Positions 56,441 to 64,000 of a stretch of 64,000 nt of DNA are shown one piece after another. The notes beneath the pieces are model-generated. The model was not told the origin of the DNA. It did not search any database and worked only from the letters and a program-made list of their open reading frames with translations. Origin of the DNA: Luteitalea pratensis. GTDB lineage: Bacteria > Acidobacteriota > Vicinamibacteria > Vicinamibacterales > Vicinamibacteraceae. Numbering within the stretch: the first letter of the stretch is position 1; each line of letters opens with the position of its first letter. The position numbers and the translations under genes were made by a program. The DNA lies in the NCBI RefSeq assembly GCF_001618865.1, contig NZ_CP015136.1, forward strand, positions 3,259,001 to 3,323,000, read 5' to 3'.

Positions 56441-57034
56441 TCATCGATCCTGCACACACCAGACTGGAACGGCTGAGGTGCAGGAATTCAAATGCGCCAC
56501 CCACGGGTGTATCTCGGCCGGGTCAAGGCGATACAGAGTTGGGGGCGACTCGGAATCGTGTATGAGGCTCGGGAACCATGTATCCGTCAACGCGACCGTC
56601 GTTCCGGCGGCCATGAGGCCTGGGTCGAGGTCGGTAGTCCAAGCCGCGCAATTCGCCGGCCTGGTGCCAAAAACAAATGGCGTGCTCCCACCCCCCGTGC
56701 GAATCCAACCGCGCTGGCCCGCGGGAGGTCCCTCGCCAGAATCTGGGAGCGTCCGGCCGAGCTGGGTGTCGTATTTCAGGGTGGTGACATCGAAGATCTC
56801 CCACAGGCTCGCCATGTGAAATCCGGCTGTGCACGCATTCAGTGCGTGTTCACCCCGAAACGCATCCTGGGTGACATAGAAGCGGCGCGGTTGTACTTCG
56901 TTGCGAACTTGGGCGACCTCTGCGCGCAGCTGTTGCAGCAACTCGATCGCTCCTTGCGATTGGGCCAGGGTTGGCTCGGGCAGACCGACGATCGCAACGA
57001 TCAGCAACGCACGCCACGAGAGTTCCTTCGCCAT
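56441..57034 (-). CDS. Exported protein with coiled coil, unknown function
   Basis: 197 residues. Signal peptide (RALLIVAIVGLPEPTLAQ), a short coiled coil (GAIELLQQLRAEVAQVRNEV), then a domain with aromatic and cysteine-rich features: NACTAGFHMASLWEI, GQRGWIRTGG, NCAAWTTD and ending TSAVPVWCVQDR. CTAGFHMASLWEI and VWCV recall DUF1566/fibrinogen-type lectin-like secreted domains of Acidobacteria, but this is only a resemblance. CAGGAGG lies upstream of the ATG. It is divergent from the sigma/kinase operon. Confidence 0.72.
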   Translation of the reverse strand: MAKELSWRALLIVAIVGLPEPTLAQSQGAIELLQQLRAEVAQVRNEVQPRRFYVTQDAFRGEHALNACTAGFHMASLWEIFDVTTLKYDTQLGRTLPDSGEGPPAGQRGWIRTGGGSTPFVFGTRPANCAAWTTDLDPGLMAAGTTVALTDTWFPSLIHDSESPPTLYRLDPAEIHPWVAHLNSCTSAVPVWCVQDR

Positions 57035-57280
57035 TGCAGCCTCCTGCAGAGGGACCGACTCCTGTCCTGTGCCTTCTCACTTCGGGAAAACACCATTCAC
57101 GAAGAAACAGGACCATCGACAGGACCAGATGGTCCTTTCTGGTCGTACCCTGTAGCGACTACGTACGATCGACCACTTCAGGTCGACGTGCGGATTGAAC
57201 GAATGGCGCGCAGCGTCTTGCGCCCGACTCATCAGTCGTTGACGCGCCGCACAATGGAGGTCGAGATCGGGGATGGAGCC

Positions 57281-57877
57281 ATGAGCGACGACCGTTCCCG
57301 CACCGAGGTCACTCGCCTGCTGGCGGCGGTCCGCGCCGGCGACCGCTTGGCGCTCGACGAGTTGTATGCGCTCGTCTACCAGGAACTACGCCTGCTGGCG
57401 CACCGGCAACGGAAGCGTTGGGAGCAGACAGGCACGCTCAACACGACGGCGCTCGTGCACGAGGCGTACCTCAAACTGGTGCATCAGCCGCGCCTCGCCG
57501 TGTCGACGCCTGAACATTTCCTTGCGCTTGCCGCGACCGCGATTCGACACATCATCAGCAACCATGCGCGCGACCGCCGGACCCGGAAGCGTGGCGGCGA
57601 CGTATGCACCGTCGCGCTGACCACGCTTCGCGCAGAGCCTCGCGGCTTGCTGCCCGTTTCGGACGGTTCACTCGACCTCCTGATCGCGATTGACGACGCG
57701 CTCGACCGCCTGGACCGCATCAGTCCTCGTCAGCGGGGTATCGTCGAGTGCCGGTTCTACGGCGGCATGACGACCGAGGAGACAGCAGCGGCACTGGGCA
57801 TTTCAGCGACAACCGTGAAGCGCGACTGGGTGCTGGCGCAGACATGGCTGTACCGTGAACTCCGGGATCGTGTGTGA
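57281..57877 (+). CDS. ECF-type sigma factor, TIGR02999-like
   Basis: 198 residues from ATG 57281 (GGATGGAG upstream). Region 2: LYALVYQELRLLAHRQRK, NTTALVHEAYLKLV, FLALAATAIRHIISNHARD. Region 4: IVECRFYGGMTTEETAAAL, GISATTVKRDWVLAQTWLYR. It is closely similar in layout to 22821-23399 and again sits directly before a kinase gene (6-bp gap), so the pair is an operon. Longer upstream frames overlap the divergent gene and lack homology. Confidence 0.93.
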   Translation: MSDDRSRTEVTRLLAAVRAGDRLALDELYALVYQELRLLAHRQRKRWEQTGTLNTTALVHEAYLKLVHQPRLAVSTPEHFLALAATAIRHIISNHARDRRTRKRGGDVCTVALTTLRAEPRGLLPVSDGSLDLLIAIDDALDRLDRISPRQRGIVECRFYGGMTTEETAAALGISATTVKRDWVLAQTWLYRELRDRV

Positions 57878-57883
57878 GTCGCG

Positions 57884-60676
57884 ATGGATCAGGCCGATGC
57901 GGAGCGTCTCGCCGAGTTGTTCGGGCATGCGATAACCTTGCCCGAGGCCGATCGCCGACGGTATGCCGCGGAGGTGTGCCGCGACGACCCGGACGTCTGT
58001 GCCGAGCTGGTGTCGCTGCTGTCGGCGTACGAACACGCTCCTGACGACTATCTCGAGCACCTTGCACAAGCATTGCGGCTTGGTGATCCGTTGGATCTCG
58101 AACCGGGAACCCTGCTCGGCCCGTACCGCATCGAGTCGCTGATTGGCGCCGGCGGTATGGGGCGCGTCTACAGCGCGACGGACATCCGGCTGGGTCGCTC
58201 GGTAGCGGTCAAGGTCCTGTCCACGACGCTCGCCGACAATGCGCACTTTCATGCGCGCTTCTATCGCGAGGCGCAGACCATCGCCTCGCTGACCCATCCC
58301 AACATCTGCATCTTGCACGACATCGGTCAGCACGCCGGTCTGGATTTTCTCGTGATGGAGCGCCTGGAAGGCCCCACTCTCGCCACGCGACTCGAGAGTG
58401 GCTCGTTACCTCTCGGGCAGGCTCTTGCCATCGCCATCGAAATCGCAGACGCCCTCACCGCTGCACATCGCCTCCGGATCGTGCATCGAGATCTGAAGCC
58501 GGCCAACATCATGCTCACCAGGACCGGCTCGAAATTGCTCGACTTCGGCCTCGCCAAGGCCGCAGCACCGCGACTCGGAGCAACGACGCCGACCGAGGTG
58601 TCGAGTCTCACGACCGAAGGCGCCATCGTGGGGACCTTCCAGTACATGGCGCCCGAACAATTGGAAGGAAACGAAGCCGACCCGCGAACGGACATCTTTG
58701 CCCTTGGCGCGGTCCTCTACGAGATGCTGACCGGCAAGAAGACCTTCGAGGGGCAGAGTCACGCGAGCCTAATTGCCGCTATTCTCCATAGCGAACCCGC
58801 GGCGGTCTCTGCAAGTCAACCACTTGCGCCGCCGGCGTTGGACCGCATCGTTTCGCGGTGCCTTGCCAAGACTCCTGACAATCGGTGGCAGGACGCACGG
58901 GACCTCGTCCTCGAGCTGCAATGGATTGCCGATGCCCGATCCGCGCTCGTGCCGCCAGTTCCAGGGCGACCGGACGAGAGACTGTCGAGCCGTGTTGGGT
59001 CCCCACCGCGGGCACTGCTCGTTCTCGCGCTGTGTGCCGTGACAGGCATACTTGCCTTCCTGATTGGCTTGCGGCAGACGACGTTGCTCTCGCCGCATGT
59101 TACGCGGTTGACCTTCGACCGCGGCACGGTTCGCGAGGCGCGTTTCACGCCTGACGGAAAGACTGTGCTGTATGGCGCGGCATGGCGTGGCGAACCCATC
59201 CGGATCTTCCAGACGCGCATCGGCAGTATCGAATCCAGCACGCTTCAGGTCCCCGACGCCGAGGTGCTGGCGGTTTCATCCACCGGTGAGTTGGCGATCT
59301 CGATCGGGCACCGCTTTCGCAGTTGGATCGGTGAGGGCACGCTTGCCCGTGCACCACTCGTGGGTGGTACGTTTCGTGAGTTGGCCGAACACGTGAGGGC
59401 CGCCGACTGGTCTCCTGATGGCGCCGAACTGGCTATCGTGCGGAGAGTGAACGGCAGGGATCGGCTGGAGTATCCGATCGGCAACGCGCTTCACGAGACC
59501 ACGGGGTACATCAGCCACCTGCGCGTGTCACCGTCAGGCGATGCCGTGGCCTACCACGACCACCAGGTGTTCGGCGACAATCGCGGCCGCATCAGCATCG
59601 TGACGCGACGCGGCGAACGTCGGCACTTGACGCAGGAGTGGGCGGCGGAGGACGGCCTGGCGTGGTCGCGTGACGGTCGCGAGGTGTGGTTTGCTGCCAG
59701 CGACGCCGGACGGAACGTCCTGTTTGCAGTGACCCTCGACGGCCGCTTGCGGCGGACGTGGGCCGCTCCTGCCGACCTGACGATTCTCGACATCGGACCG
59801 GAAGGTCAGGTGCTCGCGACAGCGAACACGATTCGGACCGACATCAACTGGTGGGGTACGGCTCGAGACGAGGAGCGGGACATCTCCTGGTACGCCTGGT
59901 CGTACGCGAAAGACGTGACACCGGACGGCCGGATGATCCTGCTCACGCGGTTCGGCGAAGAGTCCGGCCACGATTACAAGATTGGAATCCGCCGTATCGA
60001 CACGCCGACTGCCGTGCTGCTCGGCAATGGGACCGGGAGTCTCTTCTCCCCTGATGCCAGGTGGGTCATCGGCATGACGCAGAGCGAGCCGAGCCTGTTC
60101 CTATTGCCCACCGGGGCGGGGGAGCGGCGGACGCTGACGGCTGCGGGATTCAGCTACATTACCGCCGGTTGGTTCCCTGACGGAAGACGTGTGATCTTTG
60201 CGGCCCGCCACAACGATTCGGCGCCCTCTGCGTACCTGCAGGACATCGACGGAAGTGCGCCGGTACGGCTGCCACAGCCGATTCCACAGTTGCGGAGCGA
60301 TTGGGCCATCCGCGTGTCACCCGACGGGTCGAAGTTCTTCGGAGCACAAACCTCGGGCCCGCCCGTCATTATCCCGACTGGCGCTGGCGGCCAGCCCCGC
60401 GTTCTGCACGAAGTGTCGGCTGAAGACCTGCCGGTGTCCTGGACGGCCGATGGCCGCGGCATTCTGCTGGTGAGGCAATCCACGGACCCGATGACCGCCG
60501 TGATCGCACGATTCGATCTCGCGTCCGGTGTGATCGAGAACCTGAGGGAGACAAGGATTGCTGATCGGAGTGGCGGCCGGAGTCTCAGTTGCATCGCAAC
60601 ACCCACGGCTGCGAACGTTGTCTGCAATGTCGGTCGGTATCTGACAGACCTGTACCTTGTCGAGCACCTGAAGTGA
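57884..60676 (+). CDS. Ser/Thr protein kinase with TolB/PD40 propeller
   Basis: 930 residues. N-terminal helical region (ERLAELFGHAITLPEADR) as in the other kinase of this type, kinase domain ~77-340 (IGAGGMGRVYSATD, AVKVLS, IVHRDLKPANIM, LLDFGLAKA, GTFQYMAPEQLEG), one membrane span near 380-400 (ALLVLALCAVTGILAFLIGL), then a propeller outside (LTFDRGTVREARFTPDGK, WSPDGAELAIVRRVNG, LFSPDARWVIGMTQ, FSYITAGWFPDGRRVIFAAR). All catalytic motifs are intact. It probably senses an envelope cue and controls the co-encoded sigma factor. Confidence 0.93.
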   Translation: MDQADAERLAELFGHAITLPEADRRRYAAEVCRDDPDVCAELVSLLSAYEHAPDDYLEHLAQALRLGDPLDLEPGTLLGPYRIESLIGAGGMGRVYSATDIRLGRSVAVKVLSTTLADNAHFHARFYREAQTIASLTHPNICILHDIGQHAGLDFLVMERLEGPTLATRLESGSLPLGQALAIAIEIADALTAAHRLRIVHRDLKPANIMLTRTGSKLLDFGLAKAAAPRLGATTPTEVSSLTTEGAIVGTFQYMAPEQLEGNEADPRTDIFALGAVLYEMLTGKKTFEGQSHASLIAAILHSEPAAVSASQPLAPPALDRIVSRCLAKTPDNRWQDARDLVLELQWIADARSALVPPVPGRPDERLSSRVGSPPRALLVLALCAVTGILAFLIGLRQTTLLSPHVTRLTFDRGTVREARFTPDGKTVLYGAAWRGEPIRIFQTRIGSIESSTLQVPDAEVLAVSSTGELAISIGHRFRSWIGEGTLARAPLVGGTFRELAEHVRAADWSPDGAELAIVRRVNGRDRLEYPIGNALHETTGYISHLRVSPSGDAVAYHDHQVFGDNRGRISIVTRRGERRHLTQEWAAEDGLAWSRDGREVWFAASDAGRNVLFAVTLDGRLRRTWAAPADLTILDIGPEGQVLATANTIRTDINWWGTARDEERDISWYAWSYAKDVTPDGRMILLTRFGEESGHDYKIGIRRIDTPTAVLLGNGTGSLFSPDARWVIGMTQSEPSLFLLPTGAGERRTLTAAGFSYITAGWFPDGRRVIFAARHNDSAPSAYLQDIDGSAPVRLPQPIPQLRSDWAIRVSPDGSKFFGAQTSGPPVIIPTGAGGQPRVLHEVSAEDLPVSWTADGRGILLVRQSTDPMTAVIARFDLASGVIENLRETRIADRSGGRSLSCIATPTAANVVCNVGRYLTDLYLVEHLK

Positions 60677-60689
60677 CGCCGTGCGGCGA

Positions 60690-60829
60690 CGCGACAGTCG
60701 ACGACCCGGCTTGGCCATCGATCTGGTCGGGTGCGGCGGCCGGCGACGTCGCCAGCGTCACCGGGGATGAGGCCTCTGACACGGTGGCGTTCTATGAGGC
60801 CGCGAGGGCGTGTGACGCGAGGGTGGTGG
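60690..60829 (+). mobile_element. Internal IS903-type remnant
   Basis: GTCGCCAGCGTCACCGGGGA and TTCTATGAGGCCGCGAGGGC match the second-Asp region of the transposase (ASVTADAAYDTVAFYEAA). The next IS copy begins on the adjacent base, so this is another self-nested insertion. Confidence 0.75.
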
Positions 60830-61363
60830 GGCGTTGGTGCATGGCTATGGACCGTCAGGTGTGGGTCCTTGGAGCCGCCGGCATGTCGGCGGCCCACGGC
60901 GGCATGATCGTGCGATGAGGTCACGCGTGCATCCCATGTACAAGACGCACTATCGGGTGGGGAATTGGCGGGTGTACGAGGGCGCCCTCGTCCGGCGGGG
61001 CGACGTGACGCTGTGGTTTTCCCCAAACGCCAGGGCCGCGTGGGGCGTTCGGCCCTCCGGCCGACCGGGCGGGCAGCAGCGGTTCTCGGATCTGGCGATC
61101 GAGACGGCCCTGACGCTCCGCGTGTTCCACTTCCCCTGCGTCAGACGGAGGGCTTTGTCCGGTCGATCCTGACCGTGATACACGCCAGTCTCGACGTCCC
61201 GGACCACACGACGCTCTCCCGCCGGAGTCGATGGCTGGACGTCGCGGTGCACAACCTCTCGGCGAAGGAACCCCTGCACCTCATCGTCGACAGTACCGGG
61301 CTTTCAGTGTTTGGCGAAGGGGAGTGGGCGGCTGCGAAACACGGCGGACGTGGCACGCGGGGC
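60830..61363 (+). mobile_element. IS903-type copy, right half missing
   Basis: Left end GGCGTTGGTGCATGGCT, transposase from ATG-like 60915 (RVHPMYKTHYRVGNWRVYEG) through LIVDSTGLSVFGEGEWAAAK with the first catalytic Asp. It has a frameshift near 61125 and ends at GGCACGCGGGGC. The element border repeat of att module f follows within ~65 bp. Confidence 0.82.
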
Positions 61364-61424
61364 GTAACCGTTCGACCAACACCGCCTTGACGACAGCCGC
61401 GGTCGGGCGCTTGACCCGATCGCG

Positions 61425-61540
61425 TGGACACCTTCGCAAAGGCGGATACGGTGGTCCGCATGGCCCGAGCCTCCGCCAACAGCTGTCGCGTCCTTGTAAG
61501 GAGTACGCGTTCGAGCGAGTTCTACAAGTAGCCGCGGTCC
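61425..61540. repeat. Mobile-element border repeat, copy 2
   Basis: GTGGACACCTTCGCAAAGGC through CTTGTAAGGAGTACGCGTTC matches 150-265, in the same position relative to the four-site TACCCCCA cluster. Confidence 0.6.
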
Positions 61541-61593
61541 TTCTCTTGCTGGATCAGGGTGAGGGCTTGGGTCGTGCTGATCGCGGGAGCCGA

Positions 61594-61878
61594 TACCCCC
61601 AGGGCGTCGATACCCCCAAATCGGACCGTACCCCCAGAAATACCCCCACGTTGTCGCAGATGACGGGAGGTCGACAGGGAAGGGAGGCCAGCGGAGCGCC
61701 GATCTGCTGGCGTTTGAGACAGAAGGCCCTGACGTCCATGGAGAACCATGGACGCCTATGGACAACTCTGGACGAATGGTGGAGGCGGCGGGAGTCGAAC
61801 GGAGCAATTGTAAACAACTGACGCACAACGACTTACACACCATTGCTGCCGAGATCCGTACGCCCAGATGTACCCCCA
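61594..61878 (-). repeat. Complete att-like module (copy f)
   Basis: TACCCCCA sites start at 61594, 61611, 61629 and 61641 (steps 17, 18, 12, identical to copy a). The core TGGTGGAGGCGGCGGG is at 61777. The pair TACGCCCA (61859) and TACCCCCA (61871) begins 82 bp from the core start, 12 bp apart. CCATGGA and TGGAC repeats precede the core, as in copy a. I see no gene between here and 62107. Confidence 0.7.
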
Positions 61879-62107
61879 CACTCGACTTGATGCTTCCCGC
61901 CAGCATGCGGGCAGCGACAACGCCCTGAGTCGCAAAGACTTCCACGACACCCGTTAGTTGATATGGGCGGGCTGAGTGCCAACGAACCCGCAACTGTTTC
62001 GCCACTTCGGGATCCCGCAGCGACGGAAATCCGAGGCGATGTCATCGGGTGTTCGCAGACCACCGCTCGTAATAGTCGCTCTATGAATTGGCGCCGGTCG
62101 CCACCAT

Positions 62108-63850
62108 TCAGTGGCTCTGAAAGATCTCTTGATAGGCGGCGACCCGCTTTCTGATCGCATCGAGTTCTTCGGGCGTGGGGTGCTCGATGTCTGCCGCGGC
62201 CGGAAGCGCCCCCAACTTCATGATGGCAGCTGTCAGAAGCAGACGCGCCTTGGTCGCGGTCAGGTTGTTGCCCTCGATGAATACGTTGCCTGGGTTCACT
62301 CGCACCAATCCGGTCGCGTTCCCTCGCGCCGCTTTCACGACGGGCACGCCGCGGTATACGGCTCGAAGGAGCTCCTGCTCCTGCGACGCCGACAGCGCCG
62401 CGTAAGGTGCGAGGCCTTCGGCCACGATGCCGGCGAGTGGGTACTTCGCCTGCAGTATGTCGACGCTGGCCGCAATGCCTCGTTCCGCCGAACGATCCGG
62501 CTGTCCACCATCGTCGTACCAGTGATCCCCTTTCACGAAGATCACTCTGGGAATGGCAGCAGCCACCAACTCTCCATCGGCCGTCTTCACGCGGACCGGG
62601 ACGAGCGTGACGACAGCATCGCGCCGCAGAAGACCCTCGACGATCATGGGCATCGCGGTCACCCGCACATCCGAACTCCACGTATGTTTGCGCGTCGGCA
62701 CATTCGTGATGAATGGACCCGCCGTCATCGATCCGAGGATGCCGCCATAGCCGCCGGTCGCGAGATATCCACCAGGATGTGCATCGCCTTTCTGCACCTC
62801 CCGTCCCGAGAACACGACTTCATCCTGCACCATCACGCTACCGAGCCGATCCCGGCCGCGATCATCGGCCCAGACCTTCGATAAGATGAAGTCGATCGCG
62901 TCGATGATGTTCCCGTCCCCATCCGCGCTGACCGTGCCACGATCCCGATGTGCGGCGCAGGCAACGATCGGCAGGGTGGTGTCCACCATCAGACTCAGCC
63001 AGTAGGCCGTGTCTTCGATCGTCGGGCTGCCTTCCAGCCACAGCGCGCCGGCGTAGTGGCCTGTCACCAGTGCTCGCTGCACCATGTTTGCGGCACGCGC
63101 CAGCTCCGGTCGGCCCGCGCGGGCGCTGTAGGGGCCGCTCCCGTACGCGAAGAAGTGGACGCCCATCTGCTCCGCGGGGATGTCGCCATCTCCGACGTCG
63201 GTCCGCTCCGCCTTCGCCAGACCCTTTGTATAGCCGCCGGCCGGCACCGCGCGATAGAAGTCGTAGTCTGCCTTGACGCGAATCTCCCCGCCGTTGCGTT
63301 CGATTTCCTCGAAGATGCGGGATGCGTCGGGGACGAATGTCTGGCGTGATTGGTCGACGCGAGCGCCCGCGCGTGTCGGACTTTCCCACGCCGCGCCATT
63401 CGCCCGACGTCCCATATACGGCAATGCGTAGAGACCGTCCTCCGGCCTCAACGTGACCACGTAGACGGGCTTGTCGTTCACATGCCTTCGCACCTGCGAG
63501 AACATTCCCTGCGTATCGACGTAGCCATCGGGTGGCGCGTAGAGGTCCCGCGCATCACTTTCGAGCGGGTGCGCCGTGAACATCTCGACATAGATGGTCA
63601 CCGGCGCGGCGAGCCGCTGGTAGCGAGGCCAGTCGACGAGCGGCTGGCCGGACGCATCCCTTCGCAAGGGGAGCCCGTACTGTTCCCGAGCCTTGTTGCT
63701 GGTGACCAGCGGCTTGTTGTTCTGGATGGTGGCGTTGGGTCCAGAAAACACGGCGATTCTGGGTCTCGTCGATTGAGCCTGGGCCGTCACCAGCGCACCG
63801 CTGACTGCCGCAGCGCACGTCATCAGCACCGCCCGAGCGCTTGCACTCAT
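62108..63850 (-). CDS. Exported asparaginase-like protein, catalytic motif altered
   Basis: 580 residues from ATG 63850 (GGAGGGAGG upstream). Signal peptide (VLMTCAAAVSGALVTAQAQ). The second half resembles L-asparaginase/glutaminase: GSPTIEDTAYWLSLMVDTTL, IVACAAHRDRGTVSADGDGN, IIDAIDFIL and a C-terminal KARLLLTAAIMKLG. The usual HGTDT nucleophile/relay motif reads EGSPT here, and the N-terminal TGGTI motif is not seen. The fold is plausible but classical asparaginase catalysis is doubtful. ATG overlaps the stop of the upstream gene (ATGA), so they are co-translated. Confidence 0.72.
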   Translation of the reverse strand: MSASARAVLMTCAAAVSGALVTAQAQSTRPRIAVFSGPNATIQNNKPLVTSNKAREQYGLPLRRDASGQPLVDWPRYQRLAAPVTIYVEMFTAHPLESDARDLYAPPDGYVDTQGMFSQVRRHVNDKPVYVVTLRPEDGLYALPYMGRRANGAAWESPTRAGARVDQSRQTFVPDASRIFEEIERNGGEIRVKADYDFYRAVPAGGYTKGLAKAERTDVGDGDIPAEQMGVHFFAYGSGPYSARAGRPELARAANMVQRALVTGHYAGALWLEGSPTIEDTAYWLSLMVDTTLPIVACAAHRDRGTVSADGDGNIIDAIDFILSKVWADDRGRDRLGSVMVQDEVVFSGREVQKGDAHPGGYLATGGYGGILGSMTAGPFITNVPTRKHTWSSDVRVTAMPMIVEGLLRRDAVVTLVPVRVKTADGELVAAAIPRVIFVKGDHWYDDGGQPDRSAERGIAASVDILQAKYPLAGIVAEGLAPYAALSASQEQELLRAVYRGVPVVKAARGNATGLVRVNPGNVFIEGNNLTATKARLLLTAAIMKLGALPAAADIEHPTPEELDAIRKRVAAYQEIFQSH

Positions 63851-63999
63851 CGCCTCCCTCCTCGGCCGTAGGGCGGCAAGACAGTTCCTGTCCCGTTCTC
63901 GAACTTGGGTGTCGCCATCGGTTCGACGACGTCGGGCGTCTCCAGATTCCCGCCACACGAGAAGTTCGCGGCGTCGGTGACGCTGCCCGCACCCTTGTA
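63847..63999 (-). CDS. C-terminal end of an upstream gene (partial)
   Basis: The last 50 codons of a minus-strand gene that enters from outside the window: AANFSCGGNLETPDVVEPMA, TVLPPYGRGGRR, stop TGA. The stop overlaps the ATG of the asparaginase-like gene by 4 bp, so it is the previous gene in the operon. Too little is left to name it. Confidence 0.65.
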   Translation of the reverse strand, partial: YKGAGSVTDAANFSCGGNLETPDVVEPMATPKFENGTGTVLPPYGRGGRR

Positions 64000-64000
64000 G

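Noticed and set aside
56492-57877. A 461-residue protein ending in the third sigma factor
   Set aside because: The upstream half is antisense to the exported protein at 56441-57034; the sigma fold begins at ATG 57281.

Overview
The window looks like an accessory, decaying stretch of the chromosome of a high-GC Acidobacteriota, most likely class Vicinamibacteria. This is inferred from gene style, not from a marker gene. The evidence is Ser/Thr kinases fused to TolB/PD40 propellers, each beside its own ECF sigma factor; winged-helix regulators carrying TPR or PD40 sensors; many signal-peptide enzymes (tannase-like, amidohydrolase, asparaginase-like, trypsin-like); and an ABC permease fused to an M1 peptidase.

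Layout. 1-0.9 kb: mobile-element debris with a complete att-like module. 1-3.7 kb: a two-gene minus-strand unit encoding an HU-TIR fusion and a PG-binding/CHAT-like peptidase, the best candidate for a new system. 3.9-5 kb: the only intact IS5-family (IS903-type) insertion sequence. 5.5-17.7 kb: an esterase, a winged-helix/TPR regulator, an isochorismatase-type hydrolase, membrane and envelope proteins, a large secreted propeller protein and a tannase-family esterase. 18-28 kb: a second att module, an exported Rossmann reductase, a kinase/sigma pair whose kinase carries an in-frame stop, an NTF2-like protein and two sensor-regulators. 28-34 kb: integrase remnant plus att module, antitoxin-like remnant, and an ABC ATPase with its permease-peptidase. 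34-38.7 kb: decayed IS, repeats, an FAD oxidase and another att-like sequence. 38.7-50 kb: zinc-ribbon/RDD kinase with its sigma factor, a 186-bp duplication bounding a 3.5-kb insert, lipoproteins and a peptidase between two IS fragments. 50-55 kb: truncated genes (gamma-glutamyltransferase, penicillin acylase, a sugar-kinase start), an integrase tail, an att-like sequence and an intact amidohydrolase. 55-61 kb: trypsin-like protease and a third sigma/kinase pair. 61-64 kb: an att module nearly identical to the one at 0.3-0.6 kb, then an asparaginase-like operon running off the end.

The common thread is mobile DNA. Six tRNA-3'-end-like cores lie in the same orientation. Four of them have a pair of TACCCCCA-type sites about 80 bp away at fixed 12-bp spacing, and two integrase 3' ends abut cores. 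IS903-type copies are nested in one another, and a ~45-bp hairpin-bearing repeat occurs nine times, often at the broken ends of genes. The intact genes are signalling and secreted-hydrolase functions. No core housekeeping gene, rRNA, complete tRNA or CRISPR array was seen.
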